Positions 1 to 7,843 are shown, counted from the stretch's first letter. The stretch is 39,113 nucleotides of DNA from Acidobacteriota bacterium (GCA_026706755.1 JAPOYG010000567.1:1-39113), one strand, 5' to 3'. Program-made: numbers and translations. The notes: generated by a model not told the origin, from the letters alone.

Positions 1-107
1 GACGTCCCGCGCCGCTCCTGGGCCAGCACACGGACGAGGTACTGCGGGAAGCGGGCTACGGCGCCAGCGAGATCGCCGCCCTGCGGGCGGACGGCATCGT
101 GCGCTAG
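1..107 (+). CDS. CaiB/BaiF-type CoA-transferase, C-terminal end (partial)
   Basis: Only the last 34 or so codons are in the window, read in the frame of position 3 and ending at TAG 105-107. The tail reads PLLGQHTDEVLREAGYGASE followed by IAALRADGIVR. It matches the conserved C-terminus of family III (CaiB/BaiF, formyl-CoA-transferase-like) CoA-transferases, where a 'P-LG-HT-EVL-E-GY-EIA-LRA-GVV' pattern closes the protein. The family moves CoA between carboxylic acids. The substrate cannot be told from this fragment. The tartrate/malate dehydrogenase gene follows on the same strand after 67 bases, so the two may be co-transcribed. Confidence 0.75.
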   Translation, partial: RPAPLLGQHTDEVLREAGYGASEIAALRADGIVR

Positions 108-174
108 AGGCCTGCGCGCGGGCTGTCTCCCTGCGCGGCCGCGAAGGCGCGCCGGGGCGAGGGGACGACACCAG

Positions 175-1245
175 ATGGGCAGCTACGAGATCGCATTGAT
201 ACCCGGCGACGGCATCGGGACGGAGGTGGTGCCCGAAGGCGTGCGCGTCCTGGAGGCCGCCGGGCGCCGCTACGGTTTCGAGTGCCGCTGGCGCAGCTAC
301 GACTGGGGCTGCGAGCGCTACGCGCGTGCCGGCGCGATGGCCGACCCCGACTACCTCGACGAGCTGCGCGGCGTCGATGCGATCTACCTGGGCGCGGTCG
401 GCTATCCGGGCGTCGCCGACCACGTGTCGCTCTGGGGACTGCTGATACCCATCCGGCGCACGTTCGATCAGTACGTCAATCTACGCCCGGTGCGCCTGCT
501 GCCCGGGCTGACGTCTCCGCTGGCGGGGCGCACGCCCGAGGAGATCGACTTCGTGGTGGTGCGCGAGAACACGGAGGGCGAGTACTCCGAGATCGGCGGC
601 CGGATGTTCGCCGGGACCGACGAGGAGCTGGTCGTGCAGCAGTCGGTCTTCACGCGGCGCGGAACCGACCGCATCATCCGCTACGCGTTCGAGCTCGCCC
701 GCACGCGGCCCGACCGTCACCTCACCTCGGCGACGAAGTCGAACGGCATCATCCACAGCATGCCGTACTGGGACGAGCGCTTCCGCGCCATCGCGGCGGA
801 GTACCCGGACGTCCGGACCGACCAGTTCCACATCGACATCCTCGCGGCCCACCTGGTGCAGCACCCCGACTGGTTCGACGTCATCGTGGCCAGCAACCTG
901 TTCGGCGACATCCTGTCGGACATCGGCCCGGCCGCCGCGGGCTCGATTGGACTGGCTCCCGGCGCGAACATCAACCCCGAGCGCCGTCATCCCTCGATGT
1001 TCGAGCCCGTCCACGGGTCCGCCCCCGACATCGCGGGCAAGGGCATCGCGAACCCCATCGGGCAGATCTGGACGGGCGCATTGATGCTCGACCACCTGGG
1101 GGAGCGGGAGGCGGCCGCGGCGGTCGTGCGGGCCGTGGAGGAGCAGGTGGCCGGCGGGGAGCGACTGACGCGCGACCTCGGCGGCACGGCCGCCACCGCG
1201 GAGCTCGGCGCGGCGATAGCCGAACGCGTGACGCACGGGGCGTGA
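175..1245 (+). CDS. Tartrate / D-malate dehydrogenase (isopropylmalate dehydrogenase family)
   Basis: A 356-residue NAD-dependent beta-decarboxylating dehydrogenase. The family signature is intact: IPGDGIGTEV at the N-terminus, VNLRPVRLLPG with the substrate-binding arginine, VVRENTEGEYSEIGG, the TSATKSNGI loop with the catalytic lysine, a metal-binding SNLFGDILSDI segment, and EPVHGSAPDIAGKGIANP near residue 275 for the nucleotide. The segment YDWGCERYARAGAM and AVGYPGVADHVSLWGLLIPI are typical of the tartrate dehydrogenase/D-malate dehydrogenase (TtuC/DmlA) branch rather than LeuB or Icd. The likely reaction is oxidation and decarboxylation of D-malate or tartrate in the cytosol. The ATG follows the purine run GAGGGGACGA. 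It is distinct from the true isocitrate dehydrogenase at 21424-22647. The exact substrate is inferred from subfamily motifs. Confidence 0.85.
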   Translation: MGSYEIALIPGDGIGTEVVPEGVRVLEAAGRRYGFECRWRSYDWGCERYARAGAMADPDYLDELRGVDAIYLGAVGYPGVADHVSLWGLLIPIRRTFDQYVNLRPVRLLPGLTSPLAGRTPEEIDFVVVRENTEGEYSEIGGRMFAGTDEELVVQQSVFTRRGTDRIIRYAFELARTRPDRHLTSATKSNGIIHSMPYWDERFRAIAAEYPDVRTDQFHIDILAAHLVQHPDWFDVIVASNLFGDILSDIGPAAAGSIGLAPGANINPERRHPSMFEPVHGSAPDIAGKGIANPIGQIWTGALMLDHLGEREAAAAVVRAVEEQVAGGERLTRDLGGTAATAELGAAIAERVTHGA

Positions 1246-1283
1246 CGATCGCCCGCGGCCGCGCCGGGCCGCAGGCGATCGTC
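1244..1283. terminator. Strong two-part hairpin between convergent genes
   Basis: GACGATCGCC (1244-1253) pairs perfectly with GGCGATCGTC (1274-1283). After a single C/A mismatch, GCGGCC (1255-1260) pairs with GGCCGC (1267-1272) around a 6-base loop. It starts in the stop codon of the dehydrogenase gene and ends 11 bases before the end of the convergent amt gene. It has no T-tract on either side, so a bidirectional terminator or 3'-end stabiliser is an inference from position. Confidence 0.55.
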
Positions 1284-1294
1284 CGTGCCCGCCG

Positions 1295-2596
1295 CTACAG
1301 GTTGAACCCGCGCTCGTCGTGCAGCGCGAGGTCGAGGCCTTCGCCCTCTTCCTCTGCGTCCACCCGCAAGCCCATCGCGACGTCGAGCACCTTCGCGATC
1401 ACGAAGGTGAGCACGCCCGAGTAGACGATGGTCGCGCCGGCGCCCGCGAACTGGAGGCCGACCTGCTGGCCGATGCCGACGCCCTCCGCAAGGCCCGCTC
1501 CTCCGAACGCCGTCGCCGTGAACACTCCGGTCAGGATGGCGCCGACGAAGCCGCCCACACCGTGCACGCCGAAGACATCGAGCGAGTCGTCGTAGCCCAG
1601 CTTCCGCTTCAGGCTGCTGGCCGCCCAGTAGCAGAGGGCGCCGGACGCGACGCCGATGGCCAGGGCGCCGGCGGGGCCGACCGTTCCCGACGCCGGGGTG
1701 ATGGCGACGAGGCCGGCGACCGCGCCCGTGGCAATGCCGAGCGCGCTCGGCTTGCCGTGCGAGAACCACTCCACGATCATCCAGGTGAGCGCGGCCGTCG
1801 CGGTGGCGATGTGGGTCACCGCCATGGCCATCCCCGCCACCCCGTCGGCGGCGAGCTGGCTGCCCGCGTTGAAGCCGAACCATCCCACCCAGAGCATCGA
1901 CGCACCGACCACCGTGAGCACGAGACTGTTCGGCGGCATCGGCGTCGTGGGGTATCCGGACCGCGGGCCGAGGACGATGCAGAGGACGAGCGCGGCCACT
2001 CCTGCGTTGATGTGCACGACCGTGCCGCCCGCGAAGTCGAGGACGCCCAGATCGCCGAGCCATCCGCCCCCCCACACCCAGTGGGCCACCGGGGCGTAGA
2101 CGATGGTCACCCAGAGCGCCATGAACGCCATCATCGACGAGAACCGCATCCGCTCGGCGAACGCGCCCACGATGAGCGCCGGAGTGATGATGGCGAACGT
2201 GAGCTGGAACATCTGGAACACGGTCTCCGGGATCGTGCCGTTCATCGAGTCCACGCCCACCCCGGAGAGGAAGAACTTGCCCATCCCGACGAACGCGTTC
2301 AGGCCGCCGCCGTCCCCGAACGCCAGCCCGTACCCGTAGACGGTCCACAGGATCGTGACGAGGCAGGTGATGGCGAAGCACTGCATCATCACCGACAGGA
2401 CGTTCCTGGCGCGGACCAGGCCGGCGTAGAAGAGCGAGAGACCCGGAATCGTCATGAACAGAACGAGCACGGCCGACGTGAGCATCCAGGCCGTGTCTCC
2501 CGAGCTCAGGCCGTCCTGAGCCCAGGCGGTGCGCGGGACGGCGACGGCGAGCGCTCCGCCCAATCCGATCAGAACGGCTTTCGACTTGAACCTCAT
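1295..2596 (-). CDS. amtB: Ammonium transporter Amt
   Basis: A 433-residue Amt/MEP/Rh-family channel for ammonium uptake across the inner membrane. It opens with a signal-like segment (about residues 1-27, ending near AWAQ), as many bacterial Amt precursors do, followed by about 11 hydrophobic helices. Family motifs are clear: FYAGLVRARNVLSVMMQCF; DFAGGTVVHINAG, with the first pore histidine; and DSLDVFGVHGVGGFVGAI, with the second pore histidine. The C-terminus ends LALHDERGFNL, similar to the cytoplasmic tail that binds GlnK. A good GGAGAG ribosome site precedes the ATG. The PII gene lies 206 bases upstream on the same strand, the classical glnK-amtB arrangement in which PII blocks the channel when nitrogen is plentiful. 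Confidence 0.96.
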   Translation of the reverse strand: MRFKSKAVLIGLGGALAVAVPRTAWAQDGLSSGDTAWMLTSAVLVLFMTIPGLSLFYAGLVRARNVLSVMMQCFAITCLVTILWTVYGYGLAFGDGGGLNAFVGMGKFFLSGVGVDSMNGTIPETVFQMFQLTFAIITPALIVGAFAERMRFSSMMAFMALWVTIVYAPVAHWVWGGGWLGDLGVLDFAGGTVVHINAGVAALVLCIVLGPRSGYPTTPMPPNSLVLTVVGASMLWVGWFGFNAGSQLAADGVAGMAMAVTHIATATAALTWMIVEWFSHGKPSALGIATGAVAGLVAITPASGTVGPAGALAIGVASGALCYWAASSLKRKLGYDDSLDVFGVHGVGGFVGAILTGVFTATAFGGAGLAEGVGIGQQVGLQFAGAGATIVYSGVLTFVIAKVLDVAMGLRVDAEEEGEGLDLALHDERGFNL

Positions 2597-2717
2597 GCGT
2601 ATGCTGCCCCTCTCTCCACGGCGTGCGCGGCCGGCCGCGGCGTCAGGTTCACGGCGCCGATGTATGGGTTGCGCTTGCCCGGATTGCGGCGCACCGGACC
2701 GGGGTCGCGGAGGGCGA

Positions 2718-2736
2718 CGCCCGGTCGCGCCGGGCG
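2718..2736 (-). other. Hairpin in the glnK-amt intergenic spacer
   Basis: CGCCCGG (2718-2724) and CCGGGCG (2730-2736) form a 7-bp stem with a 5-base loop in the 206-base spacer between glnK and amt. The spacer has no gene that I can support. The hairpin could reduce read-through from glnK to amt or mark an RNA processing site, but short GC stems are common in DNA of this composition. Confidence 0.3.
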
Positions 2737-2802
2737 CTTCCCCCGCTCACCCTCCGCGGCTCGGCGGCAGGTGTCGTCGCGATCCCGGAGCGCGCCGGGC
2801 GG

Positions 2803-3141
2803 TCAGAGCGCGTCCGGTCCCGATTCCCCGGTTCGGATCCGCACGACCTGCTGCATGTCGCTGACGAAGATCTTGCCGTCGCCGATCTGGCCCGTGCGCC
2901 CGGAGGTCTTGACGGCGTCGACGATCGCCTCCGCCCGATCGTCGGCGACGACGATCTCGAGCTTGATCTTCGGCACGAAGTCCACCGAGTACTCGGCGCC
3001 GCGGTAGATCTCCGTGTGGCCCTTCTGGCGGCCGAAGCCCTTGACCTCGGTAGTCGTCATGCCGGCGACGCCGAGGCGCGAAAGGGCGTCGCGAACCTCG
3101 TCCAGCATGTGCGGCTTGATGATCGCGGTGACCAGCTTCAT
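2803..3141 (-). CDS. glnK: P-II family nitrogen regulatory protein
   Basis: A 112-residue trimeric signal protein that senses ATP/ADP, 2-oxoglutarate and, through uridylylation, glutamine. It starts [20 protein letters not shown], the PII core. The T-loop segment [20 protein letters not shown] carries the tyrosine at position 51 that is the usual modification site, followed by PK and the [11 protein letters not shown] nucleotide-binding B-loop. Length and motifs are standard. The ATG is preceded by AGGAG at 7 bases. It is the first gene of a glnK-amt pair, so its main partner is probably the Amt channel. A TATAGT -10-like box (3217-3222, minus strand) lies about 75 bases upstream without a clear -35. 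I looked for a sigma-54 -24/-12 site and found no convincing match. Confidence 0.96.
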   Translation of the reverse strand: MKLVTAIIKPHMLDEVRDALSRLGVAGMTTTEVKGFGRQKGHTEIYRGAEYSVDFVPKIKLEIVVADDRAEAIVDAVKTSGRTGQIGDGKIFVSDMQQVVRIRTGESGPDAL

Positions 3142-3216
3142 TCTGCGGCTCCTTCCCCGGCGGGCGGTCTCCCGGCCCTGGTCGGGCTCGCGGATTGCGG
3201 CCCGCGGACCGGCGCC

Positions 3217-3222
3217 ACTATA
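3217..3222 (-). promoter_or_regulatory. -10-like box upstream of glnK
   Basis: Minus-strand TATAGT matches the -10 consensus at 5 of 6 positions. It sits in the short AT-richer gap between the end of the acyl-CoA dehydrogenase gene and glnK. No recognisable -35 hexamer is at the right distance, so the call is weak. Confidence 0.3.
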
Positions 3223-3235
3223 TCAAGCGACGGCC

Positions 3236-5020
3236 TCAGGCCGCCGCGAAATCCGGGAGCGCACCGCCCCGTTCGATGAGCGCACGGGCGATCCGGCCGT
3301 CCAGGGCGATGCGGTCCGCCGGCAGGGGCAGGCGCCGATCGACCGCCGCGAGAGCGTCTCGCAGATCGTCGCCGGCGTGCAGCCCGCTCAGAAGCGCGGC
3401 GGCCTCCTGGCGGACGCGGCCGGCCGCCCGCTCGAACGCGAGACGAGCGAGCTCCGCCGCGAGCGAGGTGTCGGCGCCGGGCCTGCTTTCCTCGAGCCTG
3501 CGGACGCGAAGGGCCGTCGACTCCGCGGCGTAGAGCTCGATGGCCGCCGTGGCGATGGCGCCGAGATAGCCTTGCCGGTCGTCGTCCAGGAGCCGGTCGG
3601 TTCCGAACCGCGCCACCGCCTGCGACAGCAGGTCGAGGCAGATCGCACGCAGGCCCGCCACGGGGCCGCGGAGCGCCGCGGCGCGGGCGGGGTCGCCTCC
3701 GGGAGCCTCGAGCCGGAGCGGCAGGATCGGCCGCGGAAGCTCGAGCGACCCGCGGTCGAGACGCTTCAGCATCGCCTTGCCGATCGACAGCCGGCAGATC
3801 TCGCTCGTGCCCTCGTAGATGCGCGTGATCCGCGAGTCGCGGTACATGCGGGCGACCGGGTAGTCTTCGCTGAAGCCGTTCCCGCCGAAGATCTGCAGCG
3901 CCTCGTCGGCGAGACCGTGGTACGTCTCGGTGCCGAACACCTTCGCCATGGCGCACTCGGCGGAGAACTCGGCCAGCGTGGCGAGCTTCGCGTCGAGCGA
4001 GTCGCGCGCGCCGTCGTCGAGCGCGCCGAGCGCCGTGTAGACGAGGCCCGCGGTGCGATAGGCGACCGACTCCGCCGCGTAGGCGCGTGCCGCCATCTCG
4101 GCCAGCTTGGCCTGGATCAGCCCGAAGCTCGCGATGGGGCGACCGAACTGCTGCCGCTCCGCCGCGTACGCGCAGGCCGTGGCCAGCGCCTTCTTCGACG
4201 TGCCGGCGCAGTTGGCGGCCATCTTCATCCGCCCGAGGTTGAGCGTGCAGAGCGCCACCCGGTGCCCCTTGCCGATCTCTCCGAGCACGTTCTCCACCGG
4301 AATGGCCACGTCCTCGAGCGTCAGGGCGCAGACCGACGAGCCGTGGAGCCCGAGGAGACGCTCGTGGGGACCGACGGTCAACCCCGGCGTCTCGCGCTCG
4401 AGCAGGAAGGCGGTGAACCTCGTCCCGTCCACCTTGGCGAACAGGATGAACAGGTCGGCCCAGCCGGCGTTGGTGATCCACTGCTTCGCGCCGTTGACGA
4501 CGTAGTGCGTGCCGCGCTCGTCGAGGACCGCCGTGGTGCGGATGTTCATGGCGTCCGACCCCGAGCCCGGCTCCGTCAGGGCGAACGCGGCCATGATGCG
4601 GCCGTCCATGCAGCGTTGGAGATAGCGGGCCCGCTGCGCCTCGGTGCCGAAGTTGATGAGCGGCAGCGTGCCGATGCCCTGGTGCGCGAAGACGGTGGAG
4701 GCCAGGCCGCCGAACGCGGAGCGCTTCTCGCTCATCCCGGCGATCGCGAGGACATTGAGCCCCAGCCCGCCGTGCTCCTCCGGGACCTCCGCCATGAAGA
4801 TGCCGAGGTCCGCGGCCTTGCGGAAGAGCGGCAGGATGACCTCCTCGTCCCGCTGCTCGATGCGCTCGAGGTGCGGCGCGACCTCCTGGGCCGCGAACTC
4901 CTCGATGGACCGCATCAGGAGGCGCTCGTCCGCCCCCATGTCGTCGGGAATGACGATCTCGTCGGGTGAAGACTCGTCGACGAGGAACCGGATGCCGCGA
5001 AGCCGGGACGCTACGCTCAT
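3236..5020 (-). CDS. Acyl-CoA dehydrogenase with C-terminal extension
   Basis: A flavoprotein of about 594 residues that oxidises an acyl-CoA to the trans-2-enoyl-CoA and passes electrons to electron-transfer flavoprotein. The core fold is clear: an N-terminal helical domain with EVPEEHGGLG, the FAD-binding ALTEPGSGSDA and VVNGAKQWITNAGWADLFI, then the C-terminal helical domain with ERQQFGRPIASFGLIQ, ALQIFGGNGFSEDYPV and TRIYEGTSEICR. The last contains the catalytic glutamate in the medium-chain position. About 180 residues follow the usual end of the family, as in VLCAD/FadE-like members, so a long substrate or membrane contact is possible. I chose the ATG at 5020 because GGAG sits six bases upstream; an in-frame ATG at 5032 adds four residues. 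The open frame continues to 5188, but that overlaps the divergent gene. Divergent from a 3-hydroxyisobutyrate-dehydrogenase-like gene. Confidence 0.9.
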   Translation of the reverse strand: MSVASRLRGIRFLVDESSPDEIVIPDDMGADERLLMRSIEEFAAQEVAPHLERIEQRDEEVILPLFRKAADLGIFMAEVPEEHGGLGLNVLAIAGMSEKRSAFGGLASTVFAHQGIGTLPLINFGTEAQRARYLQRCMDGRIMAAFALTEPGSGSDAMNIRTTAVLDERGTHYVVNGAKQWITNAGWADLFILFAKVDGTRFTAFLLERETPGLTVGPHERLLGLHGSSVCALTLEDVAIPVENVLGEIGKGHRVALCTLNLGRMKMAANCAGTSKKALATACAYAAERQQFGRPIASFGLIQAKLAEMAARAYAAESVAYRTAGLVYTALGALDDGARDSLDAKLATLAEFSAECAMAKVFGTETYHGLADEALQIFGGNGFSEDYPVARMYRDSRITRIYEGTSEICRLSIGKAMLKRLDRGSLELPRPILPLRLEAPGGDPARAAALRGPVAGLRAICLDLLSQAVARFGTDRLLDDDRQGYLGAIATAAIELYAAESTALRVRRLEESRPGADTSLAAELARLAFERAAGRVRQEAAALLSGLHAGDDLRDALAAVDRRLPLPADRIALDGRIARALIERGGALPDFAAA

Positions 5021-5096
5021 GGTCTGCTCCATGCCCCGCCGGCGGATGCCGGGAGCGGCCGGCCGCCGCGGGGACCGAGGCGATTGTAGCGCGCGG

Positions 5097-5102
5097 TAGG
5101 AT
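5097..5102 (+). promoter_or_regulatory. -10-like box spaced for a leaderless transcript
   Basis: TAGGAT ends at 5102. Seven bases later is the A of the ATG at 5109, exactly where transcription would start if this were a -10 element. No Shine-Dalgarno sequence precedes the ATG. No -35 hexamer is evident. Confidence 0.35.
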
Positions 5103-5108
5103 CTGCCC

Positions 5109-6002
5109 ATGCGAGTCGGTTTCATCGGCCTGGGCGCCATGGGGCGTCCCATGGTCCTCAATCTGCTGCGCGGCCGGCACACGGTCACGGTCTACGCGCG
5201 GCGGGCGGCATCGGCGGCGCCCGTGGTCGAGCGGGGGGCTGCCGTCGCGTCGACCCCCGCTGCGCTGGCCGCCGGGTGCGACGTCGTCTTCACGATGGTG
5301 ACCGGCACGTCGGACGTCGAGGGCGTGCTGCTCGGCGACGACGGCGTGGTCCACGGAGCCCGGCGGGGTGCGGTGGTGATCGACACCAGCACCATCGATC
5401 CCCAGGCGGCGCGGGCCATCGCTGCGACCCTGGGCGAGCGCGGCATCGAGATGCTCGATGCGCCGGTTTCGGGCGGACCGCAGGGAGCGCGGGACGCTAC
5501 GCTCTCGATCATGGTCGGCGGCAAGCTCGAGGTGCTGGAGCGCGTCCGGCCGCTGCTCGAGTGCGTGGGCACGAAGGTCCGCCACATGGGTGGGTCCGGA
5601 GCCGGACAGGCGACCAAGGCATGCCATCAACTGCTGCTGCTCGTCACGGCCCAGGGCGTTGCGGAAGCCCTGACCCTCGCCCGGCGCAGCGGTCTCGACC
5701 CGGGGCGCGTGCGGGAGGCGATGCTGGACGGGATGGCGTCGAGCCGCGTGCTGGACTTCTTCGGCGACCACATGGTGCGCCGGGACTTCGCGGCCGGCAT
5801 CGAGAGCCGCCTCTACCACAAGGATCTCGACATCGTGCTGAGCCTCGCCCACGAGCTCGGCGTCGCCCTGCCCGCCGGGGCCGTCACCATGCAGTCGATC
5901 AACGGCCTTCACGGCCGGGGACTCGGCCGTAGCGATCTGTCGGCCCTGCTGGCGCTGGTGGAGGAGATGGGCACGGGCCGGCCGCCGGAGGAGCCGTCCT
6001 GA
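5109..6002 (+). CDS. NAD(P)-dependent beta-hydroxyacid dehydrogenase (3-hydroxyisobutyrate dehydrogenase / tartronate semialdehyde reductase family)
   Basis: A 297-residue cytosolic oxidoreductase. The N-terminal Rossmann motif GFIGLGAMGRPM is intact. The substrate-binding signature DAPVSGGPQGARDATLSIMVGG (positions 117-138) and the catalytic lysine K170 in GSGAGQATKACHQ are in the expected places, followed by an all-helical C-terminal domain with LYHKDLDIVLSLA. Members reduce or oxidise 3-hydroxyisobutyrate, tartronate semialdehyde or succinic semialdehyde; motifs alone do not separate these. The divergent neighbour is an acyl-CoA dehydrogenase, which would suit valine breakdown, but this is inference. 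The start ATG has no ribosome site and lies seven bases after a TAGGAT box. The apbE frame begins immediately at the stop codon. Confidence 0.88.
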   Translation: MRVGFIGLGAMGRPMVLNLLRGRHTVTVYARRAASAAPVVERGAAVASTPAALAAGCDVVFTMVTGTSDVEGVLLGDDGVVHGARRGAVVIDTSTIDPQAARAIAATLGERGIEMLDAPVSGGPQGARDATLSIMVGGKLEVLERVRPLLECVGTKVRHMGGSGAGQATKACHQLLLLVTAQGVAEALTLARRSGLDPGRVREAMLDGMASSRVLDFFGDHMVRRDFAAGIESRLYHKDLDIVLSLAHELGVALPAGAVTMQSINGLHGRGLGRSDLSALLALVEEMGTGRPPEEPS

Positions 6003-7111
6003 ACCCCGGGGCCGGGCGCGCTCCGGAGCCCGGGCCCAGGCGCGGCACGGAGCCCGGCCCCAGGCGCCGCTCGGTGGTCTGCCTCGCGCTGGTCGCGGGG
6101 TGGTGGTTCGCCGCGGGGTCATGGCTCGTGGAGACCGCGGGCGGCGAGCGAGGTGCGCCCAGTGCGGAGCGCCCGCAGCAGGTCGAGCGCACCGTCTACC
6201 TGATGGGCACGCTGGCCCGCTTCGTCGCCGAGACGCGGGACCGCGAGACGGGCCTCCAGCGACTCGAGCGGATGGTGCAGGTCGTGGAGGCGACGGAGGC
6301 GGAGCTCAGCACCTGGCGGGAGGACAGCGTCCTGAGCCGGCTGAACCGGCAAGCGGTCGGCGTCCCCCATCCGGTGCCGGCATCCGTCTGCGACCTGGTC
6401 GGGCGCCTGACGACATGGCATGCCGCGACAGGGGGAGCGTTCGACCCCGCCGTCGGGCGCCTCGTCGACGCCTGGGGCCTGCGCGGTTCGGGGCCGCCCC
6501 CCGGCGGCTCGCGTCCGGACGAGGCGGCGGCGGGCTTCCGGCACATCGCGTTCGACCGGGCAGCGTGCACCGCCGCCCGCCAGGCCCCGGTGACGCTCGA
6601 CGCCGGCGCGTTCGGCAAGGGCGAGGCGCTGGATCGCGTGCGCCGCGCGGATTCCGGCACGGAGGGCGCCTGGCTGGTCGACTTCGGCGGGCAGGTGGCG
6701 GTGTCGGGACCGGGGGCGGACGGCCCGTGGCCGGTGGACATCGCCCACCCGGAGCAGCGCGCGGAGCCGGCGGCGACGCTCGGCTTGACGGACGGATCGA
6801 TCGCGACCAGCGGCCCCTCGGACCGGGACCTGCGTCTCGACGATGGCCGGCGGCTTGGTCACATCCTCGATCCGCAGTCGGGCCGTCCGGTTCTCCGCTC
6901 CGCCTCGGTGACCGTCTGGCACGAGCAGGCTTTCGTGGCGGACGTGCTGTCGACTGCGCTCTACGTGATGGGCGCCGATGCCGGCCTGGCCTGGGCCCGC
7001 GAGCGCGGCCTCGCGGCCGCCTACCTGATCGCGGACGACGCTTCCGGCGGCGTCCGGCTGCGGGCGACCCCCGCGTTCGAGGAACGCTTCGGGCGGCTGC
7101 AGAAGAACTGA
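5999..7111 (+). CDS. apbE: FAD:protein FMN transferase (ApbE family)
   Basis: ApbE enzymes use FAD to attach FMN covalently to threonine or serine of periplasmic redox proteins such as RnfG and NqrB/C. Family motifs are in order: YLMGTLARFV; a helical region with AATGGAFDPAVGRLVDAWGL; LDAGAFGKGEALDRV; LVDFGGQVAVSG; HILDPQSGRPV; and VADVLSTALYVMGA with the Mg-binding D/T pair. Start choice is difficult. The first canonical start is GTG at 6074, which leaves a signal segment VVCLALVAGWWFAAGSW without positive charge. A CTG at 5999 overlaps the previous stop (CTGA), has GGAGGAG five bases upstream, and yields a 370-residue protein with an arginine-rich stretch (PGPRRR) before the membrane segment, as a signal anchor needs. 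I report the CTG start; GTG 6074 (345 residues) is the conservative alternative. No obvious flavinylation target lies nearby. Confidence 0.85.
   Translation: MNPGAGRAPEPGPRRGTEPGPRRRSVVCLALVAGWWFAAGSWLVETAGGERGAPSAERPQQVERTVYLMGTLARFVAETRDRETGLQRLERMVQVVEATEAELSTWREDSVLSRLNRQAVGVPHPVPASVCDLVGRLTTWHAATGGAFDPAVGRLVDAWGLRGSGPPPGGSRPDEAAAGFRHIAFDRAACTAARQAPVTLDAGAFGKGEALDRVRRADSGTEGAWLVDFGGQVAVSGPGADGPWPVDIAHPEQRAEPAATLGLTDGSIATSGPSDRDLRLDDGRRLGHILDPQSGRPVLRSASVTVWHEQAFVADVLSTALYVMGADAGLAWARERGLAAAYLIADDASGGVRLRATPAFEERFGRLQKN
6024..6071 (+). repeat. Two-copy 24-bp tandem repeat
   Basis: CGGAGCCCGGGCCCAGGCGC plus GGCA (6024-6047) is followed directly by a copy with three changes (6048-6071). Read in the apbE frame from the proposed CTG start, the repeat encodes a duplicated EPGPRR-type segment just before the hydrophobic signal segment. 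Confidence 0.7.
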
Positions 7112-7231
7112 CCCACGGGCGGACGCTTGTGCCGCGACGCGACGCGGGGGCGCCCCTCCCGGCGGTCCATCACCGCCAACGGACCTTCGTCGGAGGCGAG
7201 GGAAGCCGCGGATGTCGGTCGCCTCGCGTGG

Positions 7232-7240
7232 TGCTATGGT
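7232..7240 (+). promoter_or_regulatory. Extended -10-like element upstream of pncA
   Basis: TGC followed by TATGGT forms an extended -10 pattern (TGn plus a 4-of-6 hexamer) directly before the GAGGGGG ribosome site of pncA. A start point seven bases downstream would fall at 7247, inside that ribosome site. The promoter call is therefore weak. Confidence 0.25.
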
Positions 7241-7249
7241 GAGGGGGAA

Positions 7250-7843
7250 ATGTCGAGATCTGCTGTGCGCGCGCTGCTCGTCGTAGACGTTCAGAACGAT
7301 TTCTGCGCCGGCGGGACCCTGGCGGTCCCGGACGGGGATCGGGTCGTCGAGCCGATCAACCGCCTGATGAACGACTACGCCGCGGCCGGGAAGCCCGTCT
7401 TCGCCACACGCGACTGGCATCCCGCAGGGTCCCGCCACTTCGCCGACCACGGCGGACCCTGGCCGGTGCACTGCGTGGCAGACACTCCGGGGGCCGCGTT
7501 CCACCCGGAGCTGCGCCTGCCCGCCGACACGCTCGTCGTCAGCAAGGGCCAGACGCCGGACACGGACGGCTACTCCGCCTTCGAGGGAACGCTGTCGACC
7601 GGTGCCAGGCTGGGCGACGCGCTCGACGCCGGCGGTGTTCGGGAGCTGCTGGTCTGCGGGCTGGCCACCGACTACTGCGTCCGTGCGTCCGTGCTCGACG
7701 CGATCCGCCACGGCCTGCGCGTCGAGGTGGTTTCCGACGCCATCGCGGCGGTGGATGCGGCGGGCGGCAGGAACGCTACCGCCGAGATGCGCGGCGCGGG
7801 GGCGATCCTCACCACAGCGGACGCTGCTCTTGCGCGCACCTGA
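7250..7843 (+). CDS. pncA: Nicotinamidase (isochorismatase-like hydrolase)
   Basis: A 197-residue enzyme that deamidates nicotinamide to nicotinate for NAD salvage. Residues of the D-K-C triad are visible: D13 in LLVVDVQNDF, K99 in VVSKGQTPDTDGYSAF and C143 in GLATDYCVRASV. The metal site D55-H57-H63 lies in TRDWHPAGSRHF, and HCV precedes the PGAAFHPEL segment typical of PncA. The open frame extends upstream to 7127, but the ATG at 7250 has a strong GAGGGGG ribosome site and gives the standard length. A 138-base gap separates it from apbE. A 9-bp hairpin starts at the base after its stop codon. Confidence 0.93.
   Translation: MSRSAVRALLVVDVQNDFCAGGTLAVPDGDRVVEPINRLMNDYAAAGKPVFATRDWHPAGSRHFADHGGPWPVHCVADTPGAAFHPELRLPADTLVVSKGQTPDTDGYSAFEGTLSTGARLGDALDAGGVRELLVCGLATDYCVRASVLDAIRHGLRVEVVSDAIAAVDAAGGRNATAEMRGAGAILTTADAALART

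Noticed and set aside
3142-3235. Possible sigma-54 promoter of glnK
   Set aside because: TGGCGC is present, but no GC-containing -12 element follows at the right spacing.
5021-5188. N-terminal extension of the acyl-CoA dehydrogenase to 5188
   Set aside because: The extra residues are Arg/Pro-rich without family similarity and overlap the divergent dehydrogenase gene; a start with a ribosome site exists at 5020.
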